Below, piece by piece: positions 1 to 8,081 of a stretch of DNA of 64,000 bases; the stretch's first letter is position 1; each line of letters begins with the position of its first letter. The notes below the pieces were generated by a model. That model was not told the DNA's origin, did not search any database, and worked only from the letters and a program-made list of their open reading frames with translations. The translations under genes and the position numbers were made by a program. The DNA is from CAWCPR01 sp963797475 (lineage in GTDB: Bacteria; Chloroflexota; Anaerolineae; Anaerolineales; UBA4823): NCBI GenBank assembly GCA_963797475.1, contig CAWCPR010000001.1, positions 992,001-1,056,000 on the forward strand, read 5' to 3'.

Positions 1-155
1 TGGCGATATTCTTCGGCCAGCTTGCCGGACTGTTTGTCGTCAACCGCCAGTTAATCCTGGTGGCCGCGCTTGTGTTGATCGTGGTCGATGCTTTTCTGGT
101 GTACCTGGCAATCCAGGTATTCCAGCGCGAAAACATCCTGACCCGCTGGAAGTAA
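1..155 (+). CDS. C-terminal end of a membrane protein, probably ABC-2 type permease (partial)
   Basis: The window opens inside a gene read in the frame that stops at the TAA at 153-155. The 50 visible residues hold one long hydrophobic stretch rich in Leu, Val and Ala, followed by a short basic tail ending in ILTRWK. A last transmembrane helix followed by a short 'F-x-RE-x-ILTRW' tail is common at the end of ABC-2 export permeases, so that is the preferred reading, but the fragment is too short to prove it. The next gene starts 4 bases after the stop, so the two are likely co-transcribed. Confidence 0.5.
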   Translation, partial: AIFFGQLAGLFVVNRQLILVAALVLIVVDAFLVYLAIQVFQRENILTRWK

Positions 156-159
156 CGAT

Positions 160-933
160 ATGAAAAAATTGTTTGGTTTTTCTTCCATAATTGTTTTGTT
201 CGGCTTATGGATCGCGGTCATACCGGTCGCTGCTCAAAGCCAACCAACGCTTTCTCTTCGCTTGAACCGAGATTTTGGTTATTCATCCGGAACCGGGAAG
301 ATCCAGGGCACATTTTCGATGCGCGTCACCGGGCCTGAAAACCTCAACCGGGTGGAATTCTTTATCGATGGAAATCGCATCGGTGAGGTTGATCAGGCCC
401 CGTTCAACTTGCGATTTTCTACGGACAATTACTCGCGTGGCGTCCATACCTTTCAGGCGATTGGCTACACGGGAGATGGGCAGGAGCTGCACTCCAACGA
501 AATTCAAGCCGAATTCGTCAGCGCGCAAGAAAGCAATCAAGCAGCGCTTAGGATTGCCGGCCCTATCCTTATCCTGGTTCTCGCCGCTGTTCTAATCTCC
601 ATACTTGGCCCCATGTTGCTGGGTCGCGGCAAAAGAAGCAGCCTGCCGCCTGGCGCATCACGCAACTATGGAATGATGGGCGGCGCGATTTGCCCAAAGT
701 GCGGGCGTCCTTTCGCCAGGCACATTTGGGGACTCAATTTGCTCACCGGCAAGTTGGACCGGTGTCCATATTGTGGGAAATGGAGCATTGTTCAAAGCGC
801 CTCGCCGGACAGGCTGCAGGCAGCAGAGGCCGCAGAGTTAGAACAGGCTCAAGGAAGTGGGCAAGAATTGGCGACGAGCGAAGAAGAGAAACTGCGCAAA
901 GAGCTCGAAGATTCGCGCTTTCACGATCTATAA
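160..933 (+). CDS. Membrane-anchored protein with Ig-like extracytoplasmic domain and cytoplasmic zinc ribbon
   Basis: The 257-residue product begins with a signal peptide (Lys-Lys, hydrophobic core, cleavage near VAAQS at about residue 26). Residues 30-120 form a beta-rich domain of the bacterial Ig-like kind, with the VEFFIDG strand typical of these modules. A single transmembrane helix lies at about 133-155. The C-terminal part carries two CxxC knuckles, CPKC (near 178) and CPYC (near 203), a zinc ribbon, then an acidic charged tail. The topology would put the Ig-like domain outside and the zinc ribbon inside. It follows the upstream membrane gene by 4 bases. Function unknown; a role as accessory subunit of that transporter is a guess from position. 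Confidence 0.75.
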   Translation: MKKLFGFSSIIVLFGLWIAVIPVAAQSQPTLSLRLNRDFGYSSGTGKIQGTFSMRVTGPENLNRVEFFIDGNRIGEVDQAPFNLRFSTDNYSRGVHTFQAIGYTGDGQELHSNEIQAEFVSAQESNQAALRIAGPILILVLAAVLISILGPMLLGRGKRSSLPPGASRNYGMMGGAICPKCGRPFARHIWGLNLLTGKLDRCPYCGKWSIVQSASPDRLQAAEAAELEQAQGSGQELATSEEEKLRKELEDSRFHDL

Positions 934-996
934 GCGGCGACCTGTCCAGCGGCATTGATACCAGGCCTGGTTGCATTTCATCCGGAGGGAGTATTT

Positions 997-2394
997 ATGC
1001 GAATTCGGGCAAGCTTAATAGCCACATTGCTGATGCTCCTTATCGTGAGCCTGGGTTGCAGTATTCTCCAACCGGCCAGCACCTCCGTTGAGTCCGACAT
1101 TGTCGAAACCCATGTGGCTGCCACGTTTACCGCATTAGCATTAACCCCAACCGAACCGAGCGCGACATCTACTCCCTCTCCAGAACCAACCAGCACCGAA
1201 ACGCCAGAACCTTCCCCCACCGCATCAACCCCTACCGCGATCCCCAAAGTTTTGCGAGTGGCTTACATCAAGGATGGCAAGGTCTTCTTTTGGAAGGAAG
1301 ATCAGATCCCTTTACAATTAACCACTTCGGGACAGGCCATTGAAGTGAAGCTATCCAAGGATGGAGAGGTTGCGGCTTTCACTCGCAGATTTGACGACCT
1401 GCATTCAGAGCTATGGTCTGTCAATACGGATGGCAGCCAGGAAAGACGCCTGGTGGGCGTCGCCGACCTGGACGCGATGAGCGCCGAAATGAAAGAACCT
1501 GATATCCAGGCGATCGTCCCTTATCACTTCGCCTGGATTCCTGGCACCCACACCCTGGCGTATAACACCCGCAAGGTTTTCGAAGGGCCCGGCTTGCTGC
1601 TCTCAGACGATCTGCGCCTGGTAAATACCAATACGCTCGAAAAGTACACATTTCTGGCTCCAGGAAAAGGGGGCGAGTTCTCGTATTCACCGGACGGCAG
1701 CCAGATTGCGATCTCTACAACGAAGACGATCAGCCTGATCGACGCTGACGGCAGCAACCGCCGGGATGATATTCTGTTGTACGATAATGTCCTGACCTAC
1801 AGTGAATATGAGTATTATGCCGCACCAGTCTGGGCGCAGGATTCCTCCTACCTGAGAGTGGCTATCCCGCCAAAAGATTCTCTCGCTCAGCCGCCCCTCC
1901 CCACGATTCTGTGGGAAATTCCTACGGATGGATCTCCGGCCGTACAATTGGGCAGCATCACGGGGCTGCCATTCTTCACTGCACCGGTCAAATATTCTCC
2001 CGATTTAGCTCACATTGCTTACTTAAAATTGGTGGACGATCCTGCCGATGATCGCCGGGAATTGCATATCGCAGATTCGAATGGCTCAGGAGATATCGTT
2101 TATGACACCGCCACCTTGCTTCAATTCCAGCGATGGGCGCCTGACTCTAATCATTTTGTGTTCAGCATAGAAGATCGCGGCGCTTATCAAATCGGCGAAA
2201 TCGGCGGAAACTTCGAGCCATTGACGGATTTTCCCACAGGCCTGCAAAACTTGCGCTGGATTAACCCCCAGAGCTATCTCGTGCTCCGCAACAACAACGG
2301 CGTCATCGAAATTCGCCTGAATACCTTGAGCGGAGAATCATCATTAATCGACACAATGGGCGGCCCGCTGCCCTCTTACGATTTCGCCAGGTAG
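997..2394 (+). CDS. Lipoprotein with Thr/Pro-rich linker and WD40/TolB-like beta-propeller
   Basis: ATG at 997 is chosen because GGAGGGA sits at 984-990; an upstream in-frame TTG at 955 has no such site. The N-terminus is a lipoprotein signal with Cys21 in the lipobox (VSLGC). Residues 45-80 are a Thr/Pro/Ser/Glu-rich linker that would span the cell wall. The rest shows repeated 'YSPDG', 'WAPDS' and 'AWIPG' type strands typical of PD40/TolB-like propeller blades, about six of them. Such proteins bind partners or ligands on the cell surface; no catalytic motif is visible. It may form a unit with the two genes before it. Confidence 0.75.
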   Translation: MRIRASLIATLLMLLIVSLGCSILQPASTSVESDIVETHVAATFTALALTPTEPSATSTPSPEPTSTETPEPSPTASTPTAIPKVLRVAYIKDGKVFFWKEDQIPLQLTTSGQAIEVKLSKDGEVAAFTRRFDDLHSELWSVNTDGSQERRLVGVADLDAMSAEMKEPDIQAIVPYHFAWIPGTHTLAYNTRKVFEGPGLLLSDDLRLVNTNTLEKYTFLAPGKGGEFSYSPDGSQIAISTTKTISLIDADGSNRRDDILLYDNVLTYSEYEYYAAPVWAQDSSYLRVAIPPKDSLAQPPLPTILWEIPTDGSPAVQLGSITGLPFFTAPVKYSPDLAHIAYLKLVDDPADDRRELHIADSNGSGDIVYDTATLLQFQRWAPDSNHFVFSIEDRGAYQIGEIGGNFEPLTDFPTGLQNLRWINPQSYLVLRNNNGVIEIRLNTLSGESSLIDTMGGPLPSYDFAR

Positions 2395-2400
2395 CCCCTG

Positions 2401-2460
2401 ATTTTGATGAATCTCTTTTCATCCTTACGCGTGGTGCGCCACAAGCGCCCGACACTGTTC
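2401..2460 (+). repeat. Interspersed palindromic repeat, copy A (short form)
   Basis: Starts with the head TTTTGATGAATCTCT and ends with a hairpin in which GTGGTGCGCC faces GCGCCCGACAC across a four-base ACAA loop. The same head and tail recur at 9794-9848 (inverted), 14932-14988, 23797-23896 and 61761-61816. It lies between the convergent stop codons of the lipoprotein and sulfurtransferase genes. Confidence 0.8.
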
Positions 2461-2471
2461 CCAAGCCGTAA

Positions 2472-3314
2472 TTATTTCTCCACCGGGCGCTGTGGGTCGG
2501 TGATCCAATCGCTCCACGAGCCAACGTAAAGCCTTGCCTCGCCCAATCCGGCATAGGCCATAGCCAGGAGATCATGGACGGCTGAGACGCCAGAGCCGCA
2601 GTACACCACTGTTCTTTCCACCGGGATATCGCCTAAAAGACGCTGGTAGTGGCTGCGTAATACCCCCCTCGATTTGAAAGTCCCATCGGGCTTAAGGTTA
2701 TCCGCGTAAGGAGCAGAGACCGCGCCTGGGATATGACCGGCAACCGGGTCGATCGTCTCGTTCTCACCGCGATACCGGTCTGCACTGCGAGCATCCAGCA
2801 CAAGGCAGGTCGGATCCAGGCGCATCGCGTCCAGCTCATCCCGCGAAACCTGCAAATCAGGCCGCAGCCGGACGCTGAACTGGCAGGGGAGGCGCTGCTC
2901 ATTGCCGCTGCGCTCGGGCCGGTTTTCCTGCTGCCAGCGCGGCCAGCCGCCATCCAGGATCGCCGCTGCATCAAACCCTAGCCAGCGCAGCATCCACCAC
3001 AAACGAACGGCGTAGGCGCCTCCCAAATCATCGTAAACCACGACCTGCGTCCCATCGCAAATCCCCCATTTCGTCAGGGTTTGCACAAAAGTCTCTACAG
3101 CCGGCAAGGGATGCCGGCCTGTCGCCCCTGGAATAACCGGGCCTGAAAGCGCCTCTTCCAGGTGTGCGTAAATCGCGCCGGGAATATGCGCCAGGGTGTA
3201 ATCCTCCCGGCCGCGTTCGGGGTCGTTCAAAGAAAAACGGCAGTCAACCACCACCCAGCGGGGGTTATCCAGGTTTTCCTGCAGGTCTACTGTGGAAATT
3301 AAGGTTGTAAACAA
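2472..3314 (-). CDS. Sulfurtransferase with two rhodanese domains, 3-mercaptopyruvate type
   Basis: Transfers a sulfane sulfur from 3-mercaptopyruvate or thiosulfate to an acceptor. From the TTG at 3314 (GGAGTGA 8-14 bases upstream) the protein is 280 residues, the normal length of the family; the open frame extends further but would overlap the neighbour. The N-terminal rhodanese domain (about 5-130) is the inactive copy; the C-terminal one (about 155-275) carries the active-site loop CGSGVSA with Cys239. CGSGV(T/S)A is the mercaptopyruvate sulfurtransferase form, as opposed to the CRKGVT of thiosulfate sulfurtransferases. Substrate preference is inferred from that loop only. Cytoplasmic; no signal peptide. 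Confidence 0.88.
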   Translation of the reverse strand: MFTTLISTVDLQENLDNPRWVVVDCRFSLNDPERGREDYTLAHIPGAIYAHLEEALSGPVIPGATGRHPLPAVETFVQTLTKWGICDGTQVVVYDDLGGAYAVRLWWMLRWLGFDAAAILDGGWPRWQQENRPERSGNEQRLPCQFSVRLRPDLQVSRDELDAMRLDPTCLVLDARSADRYRGENETIDPVAGHIPGAVSAPYADNLKPDGTFKSRGVLRSHYQRLLGDIPVERTVVYCGSGVSAVHDLLAMAYAGLGEARLYVGSWSDWITDPQRPVEK

Positions 3315-3357
3315 ATTTTCTTCACTCCAATACCGGCATACCGGGATGGTCTTAGCC

Positions 3358-3735
3358 TCAGCGCACCACAAGAACCGGGCATCCAATCCTATCCAGTAGT
3401 TCCGCCAGAGCCTCTTCACGATAGGTTATTCCCTCGGCCGAGAGAACCAGAACCCCGCAATTCTCATCCCGGATCAACTCGACAAGATGGGGGGCTTCCC
3501 GGTTGACCAGCCAGTGAAAGTGAACGTGCAGGTCGCTCGAGCGAGCCCATTCGGCAATATCATTTTGGAAAGTGCGAGCTTCGTCGACATGGCTTGCCAG
3601 GATAAAGACAATTAAGAATCCTTCCCGGATGTGCACCAAATTTGCCGCGGTGATGAGCACTTTACGCGAAAGCGGCGATCCATCAACTACCACGCCGACA
3701 GGCAGACCGATGTGGCTGCCTTCCTGAATGATCAA
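3358..3735 (-). CDS. Universal stress protein family (UspA-like)
   Basis: A 125-residue single Usp domain. The first strand, VGVVVDGSPLSRKVLITAA, matches the 'ILVPVDGS..S..AL..A' opening of the family, and the C-terminus CPVLVVR is the usual last strand. The glycine-rich ATP-binding motif (G-2x-G-9x-G-S/T) is not evident, so it is likely a member that does not bind ATP. The start is a TTG whose last bases overlap the stop of the upstream truncated Lon-like ORF (TTGA), suggesting translational coupling. Role: stress-related, unspecified. Confidence 0.75.
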   Translation of the reverse strand: MIIQEGSHIGLPVGVVVDGSPLSRKVLITAANLVHIREGFLIVFILASHVDEARTFQNDIAEWARSSDLHVHFHWLVNREAPHLVELIRDENCGVLVLSAEGITYREEALAELLDRIGCPVLVVR

Positions 3736-4169
3736 CGTGTGGCGAGGCGCCTGGACCGGTACTCGTCGCTCTCAAAAGCCGCTAAAAGTGTCGTGCGCAA
3801 CTCTTGCACAAATTTTGCCATATCTTGTTGGAATTCTGAACCCCGGCCTGGGGGAAACCGGATCGCATTTGGCTTGTATGACTGTTCGAAATTGTAAACG
3901 TAACACCAATCCGGCGGCGCGGGCTGCGTTGCTGCACGACGCTCAAAATATTGCTGAACCAACGAACGCTTGCCTGTCCCAGAAGGACCCAGGGCAAAAA
4001 TGTTGTAACCAGGCTGGTTAATTCCCATACCAAACTGGATCGCTTCAATCGCGCGCGGTTGGCCTATTATTTCAGTCAAATCCTGCAAATCATCCGTCGT
4101 TTCAAACGTGAATTGTTCAGGATCACTTCGTTGATATAAATCCGCTGCGCCGAGTGGCTCTACAGCCAT
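3732..4169 (-). CDS. N-terminal fragment of a Lon-like (LonB-type) AAA+ protease, truncated
   Basis: The 145 residues match the start of the large bacterial Lon-like ATP-dependent proteases: 'FETTDDL', 'GQPRAIEAIQFG', the P-loop GPSGTGKR at about residue 61, 'WCYVYNFEQ' and 'P.RFPPGRG'. Full members are roughly 800 residues; here the frame ends after 'AFESDEYRSRR', so Walker B, sensor motifs and the Ser-Lys protease domain are all absent, and no continuation is seen in the following 400 bases in any frame. A good Shine-Dalgarno (GAGGAGG) precedes the ATG, so it can still be translated. Probably a deletion remnant; a retained small nucleotide-binding domain working with the coupled Usp protein cannot be excluded. 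Confidence 0.8.
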   Translation of the reverse strand: MAVEPLGAADLYQRSDPEQFTFETTDDLQDLTEIIGQPRAIEAIQFGMGINQPGYNIFALGPSGTGKRSLVQQYFERRAATQPAPPDWCYVYNFEQSYKPNAIRFPPGRGSEFQQDMAKFVQELRTTLLAAFESDEYRSRRLATR

Positions 4170-4325
4170 GTTAATATCCTCCTCTTTTTCTTACTCCGCG
4201 GCATCGAATGATTTTCAGTATTTCATACAACCGGAGGCCGTTCAAGAAGACGAGTTTTTGGAAACAATTAATCGTTGGTTTTCGTTTATCTCTGCCCTCA
4301 TGAACGGTCCATATTTTGTACCCAT

Positions 4326-4354
4326 AGTCTATCCCTGATAACTTTCAAAGTCAA
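4326..4354 (-). promoter_or_regulatory. Candidate sigma70-type promoter for the truncated Lon/Usp pair
   Basis: On the minus strand TTGACT (4349-4354) and TAGACT (4326-4331) are 17 bases apart. The plus strand of the same region has TATAAT at 4360-4365 without a convincing -35, possibly serving the GH13 gene, so this is a divergent promoter region. Confidence 0.45.
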
Positions 4355-4490
4355 TCAAGTATAATAAACATTCAGGAATTTAATCATTTCCTCAAGATTC
4401 TATTTTCGGGGGCTCTTTTAACGCTTGAGAGTCAATGCCGGGGGAATTATGGCTTTATCAGGTAGTGCGTATTTAAGGACGGGAGGATGT

Positions 4491-7400
4491 ATGCCAGTTC
4501 CATTTTCAGCAAAATTTGAGTTTCACGTCTCACGCAATGCCCGGGATCGTTACCAGTTTGAAAATGCGCTATTTTCATTAAGCGGCAACGTGATTTTCGC
4601 TAACTTCCACGCTTCGCGTCTGTTCGCCCAAAAGATGAACGACCGGAGAGACCTGCTGCGCTTTCCAGAGCAAGCAGTCCGCGCCGGGCAAATCACTGCC
4701 CTGGGTTTGATCGATGAAATCTTACACGTTGTCATTGGCGCTTACCGCACAGAGCGCAACCCCCTGGTTATGGAGCAAGCTCTCGCCTGGCTATACGAAA
4801 AAATTGGCGAAGAACAGGTTGAGGCCGCTCTACGCCAGTTCGGTGAAGAATTCCCCCCTGTCGCAGTTTATACTCGTCAAATTAGTTTGGAAGCATTTAT
4901 CCGCGGCACAACCCAACTGGAATCCGGCACCGTCGTCTCCAACCGCCAGATTATGCTGGAGGAAATGTTGATGCTCTGGCTTGCTAATGTCAACCCGGCT
5001 TTCGCGCCTTTTATGGAGCTGTTTGACGATTCAAGCCTCGAAAAAGGGAGCGCTTACCCGGAAATCATCGCCAATCTGGCTGAATTCTTCGAAAACCAGC
5101 CTGGGTTCGGACCTGAGAACCAAATCCTGGTCGATATGCTGCGCAGCCCTGCAATCGCGGTGCCACACTCTCTCTCGGGCCAGTTAGAATACATCCGCAC
5201 CCATTGGGGTTATTTACTCGGCAAGTACCTTTATCGTCTGCTGAGCAGCCTGGACCTGATCAAAGAAGAGGAGAAAGCGATTTTCCTGGGCCCGGGGCCA
5301 TCGCGCGTGTACGACTTTACCGGGCTGGAGCTGGAACTCGAGCGCTTTAGCCCAGACAAAGACTGGATGCCAAACCTGGTCTTACTCGCCAAGAACTCTT
5401 ATGTTTGGCTGGATCAGCTTTCAAAAAAATACAAGCGCGCGATTACTCGTCTGGACGAGATACCGGATGAGGAGTTGGATACACTGGCACGCTGGGGATT
5501 CAGCGGGCTTTGGCTGATCGGCCTTTGGGAACGCAGCCAGGCATCCAGACGCATCAAGCAACTGCGCGGCAACGCGGATGCTGTCGCTTCAGCTTACTCT
5601 CTGTTCAATTATGATATCGCCGCAGACCTGGGTGGTGAGGAAGCTTACCAGGCTTTGAGGGACCGGGCCTGGAAGCGCGGCATCCGGCTGACTTCCGATA
5701 TGGTCCCCAACCACATGGGCATTGATTCTCCCTGGGTCGTAGAACACCCCGATTGGTTTATTTCGCAGGATTACAGCCCGTTTCCTTCTTATACTTTTAA
5801 CGGGCCAAACCTATCCTGGGATGAACGCGTCGGTATATTCCTGGAGGATCATTACTACGACAGCACCGACGCGGCGGTGGTGTTCAAACGCGTCGATTTT
5901 TGGGCTGGGGGAGATCAGTATATCTATCATGGCAATGATGGCACATCCATGCCCTGGAATGACACCGCTCAATTAAATTATTTAAACCCCGCAGTGCGCG
6001 AAGCGGTGATACAAACCATTCTACAAGTCGCCAGAAAATTCCCCGTCATCCGATTTGACGCCGCCATGACGCTGGCAAAACGGCACTATCAACGCCTGTG
6101 GTATCCGGAGCCGGGCAGCGGCGGCGATATCCCCTCGCGCGCCGAGCATGGCCTCACCAAAGAACAATTCGATGCTGCCTTTCCTCACGAATTTTGGCGC
6201 GAAGTCGTCGACCGCGTGGCTCAGGAGGTGCCCGACACCCTGCTGCTTGCAGAAGCTTTCTGGCTGATGGAAGGTTACTTTGTGCGTACCCTGGGCATGC
6301 ACCGGGTTTATAACAGCGCATTTATGAATATGATGCGTGACGAAAAAAACCAGGAGTACCGCCTGGTTGTCAAAAACACCCTAGAGTTCGATCCGGAGAT
6401 CTTAAAACGCTATGTAAACTTTATGAACAACCCGGATGAGCGCACCGCAGTCGACCAGTTTGGCAAAGGCGACAAATATTTCGGGGTTTGCACCCTGTTA
6501 GCGACGATGCCTGGCTTGCCCATGATCGGACACGGTCAGGTGGAAGGTTATACCGAGAAATATGGCATGGAGTTTCGGCGCGCTTATTGGGATGAGCGCC
6601 CGGATGGTTACCTGGTGGAGCGCCATGAACGCGAAATCTTCCCGCTCTTGAGGCGACGCTATCTGTTCGCCGGAGTACAGAATTTCTTGCTTTATGATTT
6701 CTACACACAGGAAGGATTTGTGAATGAAGATGTCTTCGCCTATTCGAACCGCGTAGGCGCAGAGCGTGGTCTGGTGCTTTATAACAACAAATTCAATACC
6801 ACTCTCGGTTGGATACGAGTCTCTGTCGCATTTTCGCAGAAATCTGGTCAAGGAGACGAACGTACTTTGCAGCAGAGCAGCTTGGCTAAGGGCCTGGAGC
6901 TGCGCGATGACCAAAATTATTTCACCATTTTCCGCGAACACAACAGCGGTCTGGAGTTTATTCGCAACAACCGGGAATTACACGATAAAGGCATGTACGC
7001 TGAGCTGGAAGCCTATCAATATCTTGTTTACCTGGATTTCCGGGAAGTCCAAGATGACGAATGGCATCAATATGCCCAATTGACTGCCTTCCTGAGCGGG
7101 CGCGGCGTGCCCAGTATTGACGAAGCCCTGAAAGAGATTTTCCTGCAGCCGATCCACCGGCCTTTTCGCGAGCTCGTCAATGCGGGTTCCTTCCATTGGC
7201 TGATTAACAACCGTCTGGATCCTGAAACGCCAGGTCGGGCGTCGTTCGACCAATTGGACGTGCAAAAGGCCTTGATGGAAGTGGAAGGCAAGACAACCTC
7301 CCTGTTCGAAGAAATCACGCGCGTTATTGGGGGCAGTACAAATCCCCACCTGCTGTCTGTAGAAATTCGAACGGACCTGACCGCGGCTTTAGGCCTGCCT

Positions 7401-8051
7401 GCCCTGGAGAGCCTGTATCCTCTGGAAGGCTCCCGCAATTTCCGGTCCGCTAATAAATTCCTTGAAAAAGGCCCGCGCAAGGGCGCCACCTTGCGCGATG
7501 GGGATCCGGCAACCTGGGGCACGCTCCTGGGGTATCTCTTCACTCGTAAGCTTGCTAAAACCCAATCCGAAGAAAACTACAGTGAAATGAGCCGGACCTG
7601 GATTGACGAATGGCTGCTGGCAAAAATCATCACCAGCGCGCTGCAAGATATGGCATTAGATGAAGTTCGAGCCAGGCGTTGTGTGACCCTGATCAAAATC
7701 CTTACCAGTCACCAGGGGTGGTACGATGTCCATATCCCTAAAAAAGAACGCCCGTTCCAGAGCCTGCAAGGCTGGCTGCGTGACGCTGAGTTGCAGCAGT
7801 TCATTGGGGTCAATCGTTTCCAGGGTGTGTTGTGGTTCAATCAGGAGCTTTTCGAAGAAATGCTGTGGTGGTTGTTCGCATCCGCCGTCATCGACATCAG
7901 CGCACAAAACCCTGGCGCTTCAGCATCTCAAGCCGATCGTGCGGCGGTCTCCCGCCAGATTGTCGCCTGCTACGACGTGCTGAAAAAGATAATCAAAGCG
8001 CAGAAGGCATCTGGATTTCAGGTAGAAAACCTGCTTGAAGCGGTAAAGTGA
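4491..8051 (+). CDS. Large alpha-amylase family (GH13-like) protein
   Basis: 1186 residues from the ATG at 4491 (GGAGG at 4482-4486); in-frame alternatives are ATG 4449 and TTG 4425. A roughly 330-residue helical N-terminal region precedes a GH13 (beta/alpha)8 barrel: region I 'DMVPNH', region II 'IRFDAA' with the nucleophile Asp523, region III 'LLAEAF' with the acid/base Glu588, region IV 'FMNNPDE' with Asp649. In region IV the usual His before the catalytic Asp is Pro. A C-terminal half of about 400 residues follows that matches nothing I recognise. No signal peptide, so it acts on cytoplasmic glucan. It sits beside GH57 and the glgA-glgC-malQ operon, which points to glycogen or maltodextrin processing; the exact reaction is unknown. 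Confidence 0.85.
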   Translation: MPVPFSAKFEFHVSRNARDRYQFENALFSLSGNVIFANFHASRLFAQKMNDRRDLLRFPEQAVRAGQITALGLIDEILHVVIGAYRTERNPLVMEQALAWLYEKIGEEQVEAALRQFGEEFPPVAVYTRQISLEAFIRGTTQLESGTVVSNRQIMLEEMLMLWLANVNPAFAPFMELFDDSSLEKGSAYPEIIANLAEFFENQPGFGPENQILVDMLRSPAIAVPHSLSGQLEYIRTHWGYLLGKYLYRLLSSLDLIKEEEKAIFLGPGPSRVYDFTGLELELERFSPDKDWMPNLVLLAKNSYVWLDQLSKKYKRAITRLDEIPDEELDTLARWGFSGLWLIGLWERSQASRRIKQLRGNADAVASAYSLFNYDIAADLGGEEAYQALRDRAWKRGIRLTSDMVPNHMGIDSPWVVEHPDWFISQDYSPFPSYTFNGPNLSWDERVGIFLEDHYYDSTDAAVVFKRVDFWAGGDQYIYHGNDGTSMPWNDTAQLNYLNPAVREAVIQTILQVARKFPVIRFDAAMTLAKRHYQRLWYPEPGSGGDIPSRAEHGLTKEQFDAAFPHEFWREVVDRVAQEVPDTLLLAEAFWLMEGYFVRTLGMHRVYNSAFMNMMRDEKNQEYRLVVKNTLEFDPEILKRYVNFMNNPDERTAVDQFGKGDKYFGVCTLLATMPGLPMIGHGQVEGYTEKYGMEFRRAYWDERPDGYLVERHEREIFPLLRRRYLFAGVQNFLLYDFYTQEGFVNEDVFAYSNRVGAERGLVLYNNKFNTTLGWIRVSVAFSQKSGQGDERTLQQSSLAKGLELRDDQNYFTIFREHNSGLEFIRNNRELHDKGMYAELEAYQYLVYLDFREVQDDEWHQYAQLTAFLSGRGVPSIDEALKEIFLQPIHRPFRELVNAGSFHWLINNRLDPETPGRASFDQLDVQKALMEVEGKTTSLFEEITRVIGGSTNPHLLSVEIRTDLTAALGLPALESLYPLEGSRNFRSANKFLEKGPRKGATLRDGDPATWGTLLGYLFTRKLAKTQSEENYSEMSRTWIDEWLLAKIITSALQDMALDEVRARRCVTLIKILTSHQGWYDVHIPKKERPFQSLQGWLRDAELQQFIGVNRFQGVLWFNQELFEEMLWWLFASAVIDISAQNPGASASQADRAAVSRQIVACYDVLKKIIKAQKASGFQVENLLEAVK

Positions 8052-8081
8052 GGTTAAGCAGTTCATCGATCTCGCCAAACG

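Noticed and set aside
2303..2575. Minus-strand frame sharing 'SGACGAPR' with a frame at 14737-14985
   Set aside because: The shared peptide is only a translation of the interspersed DNA repeat, not a protein family.
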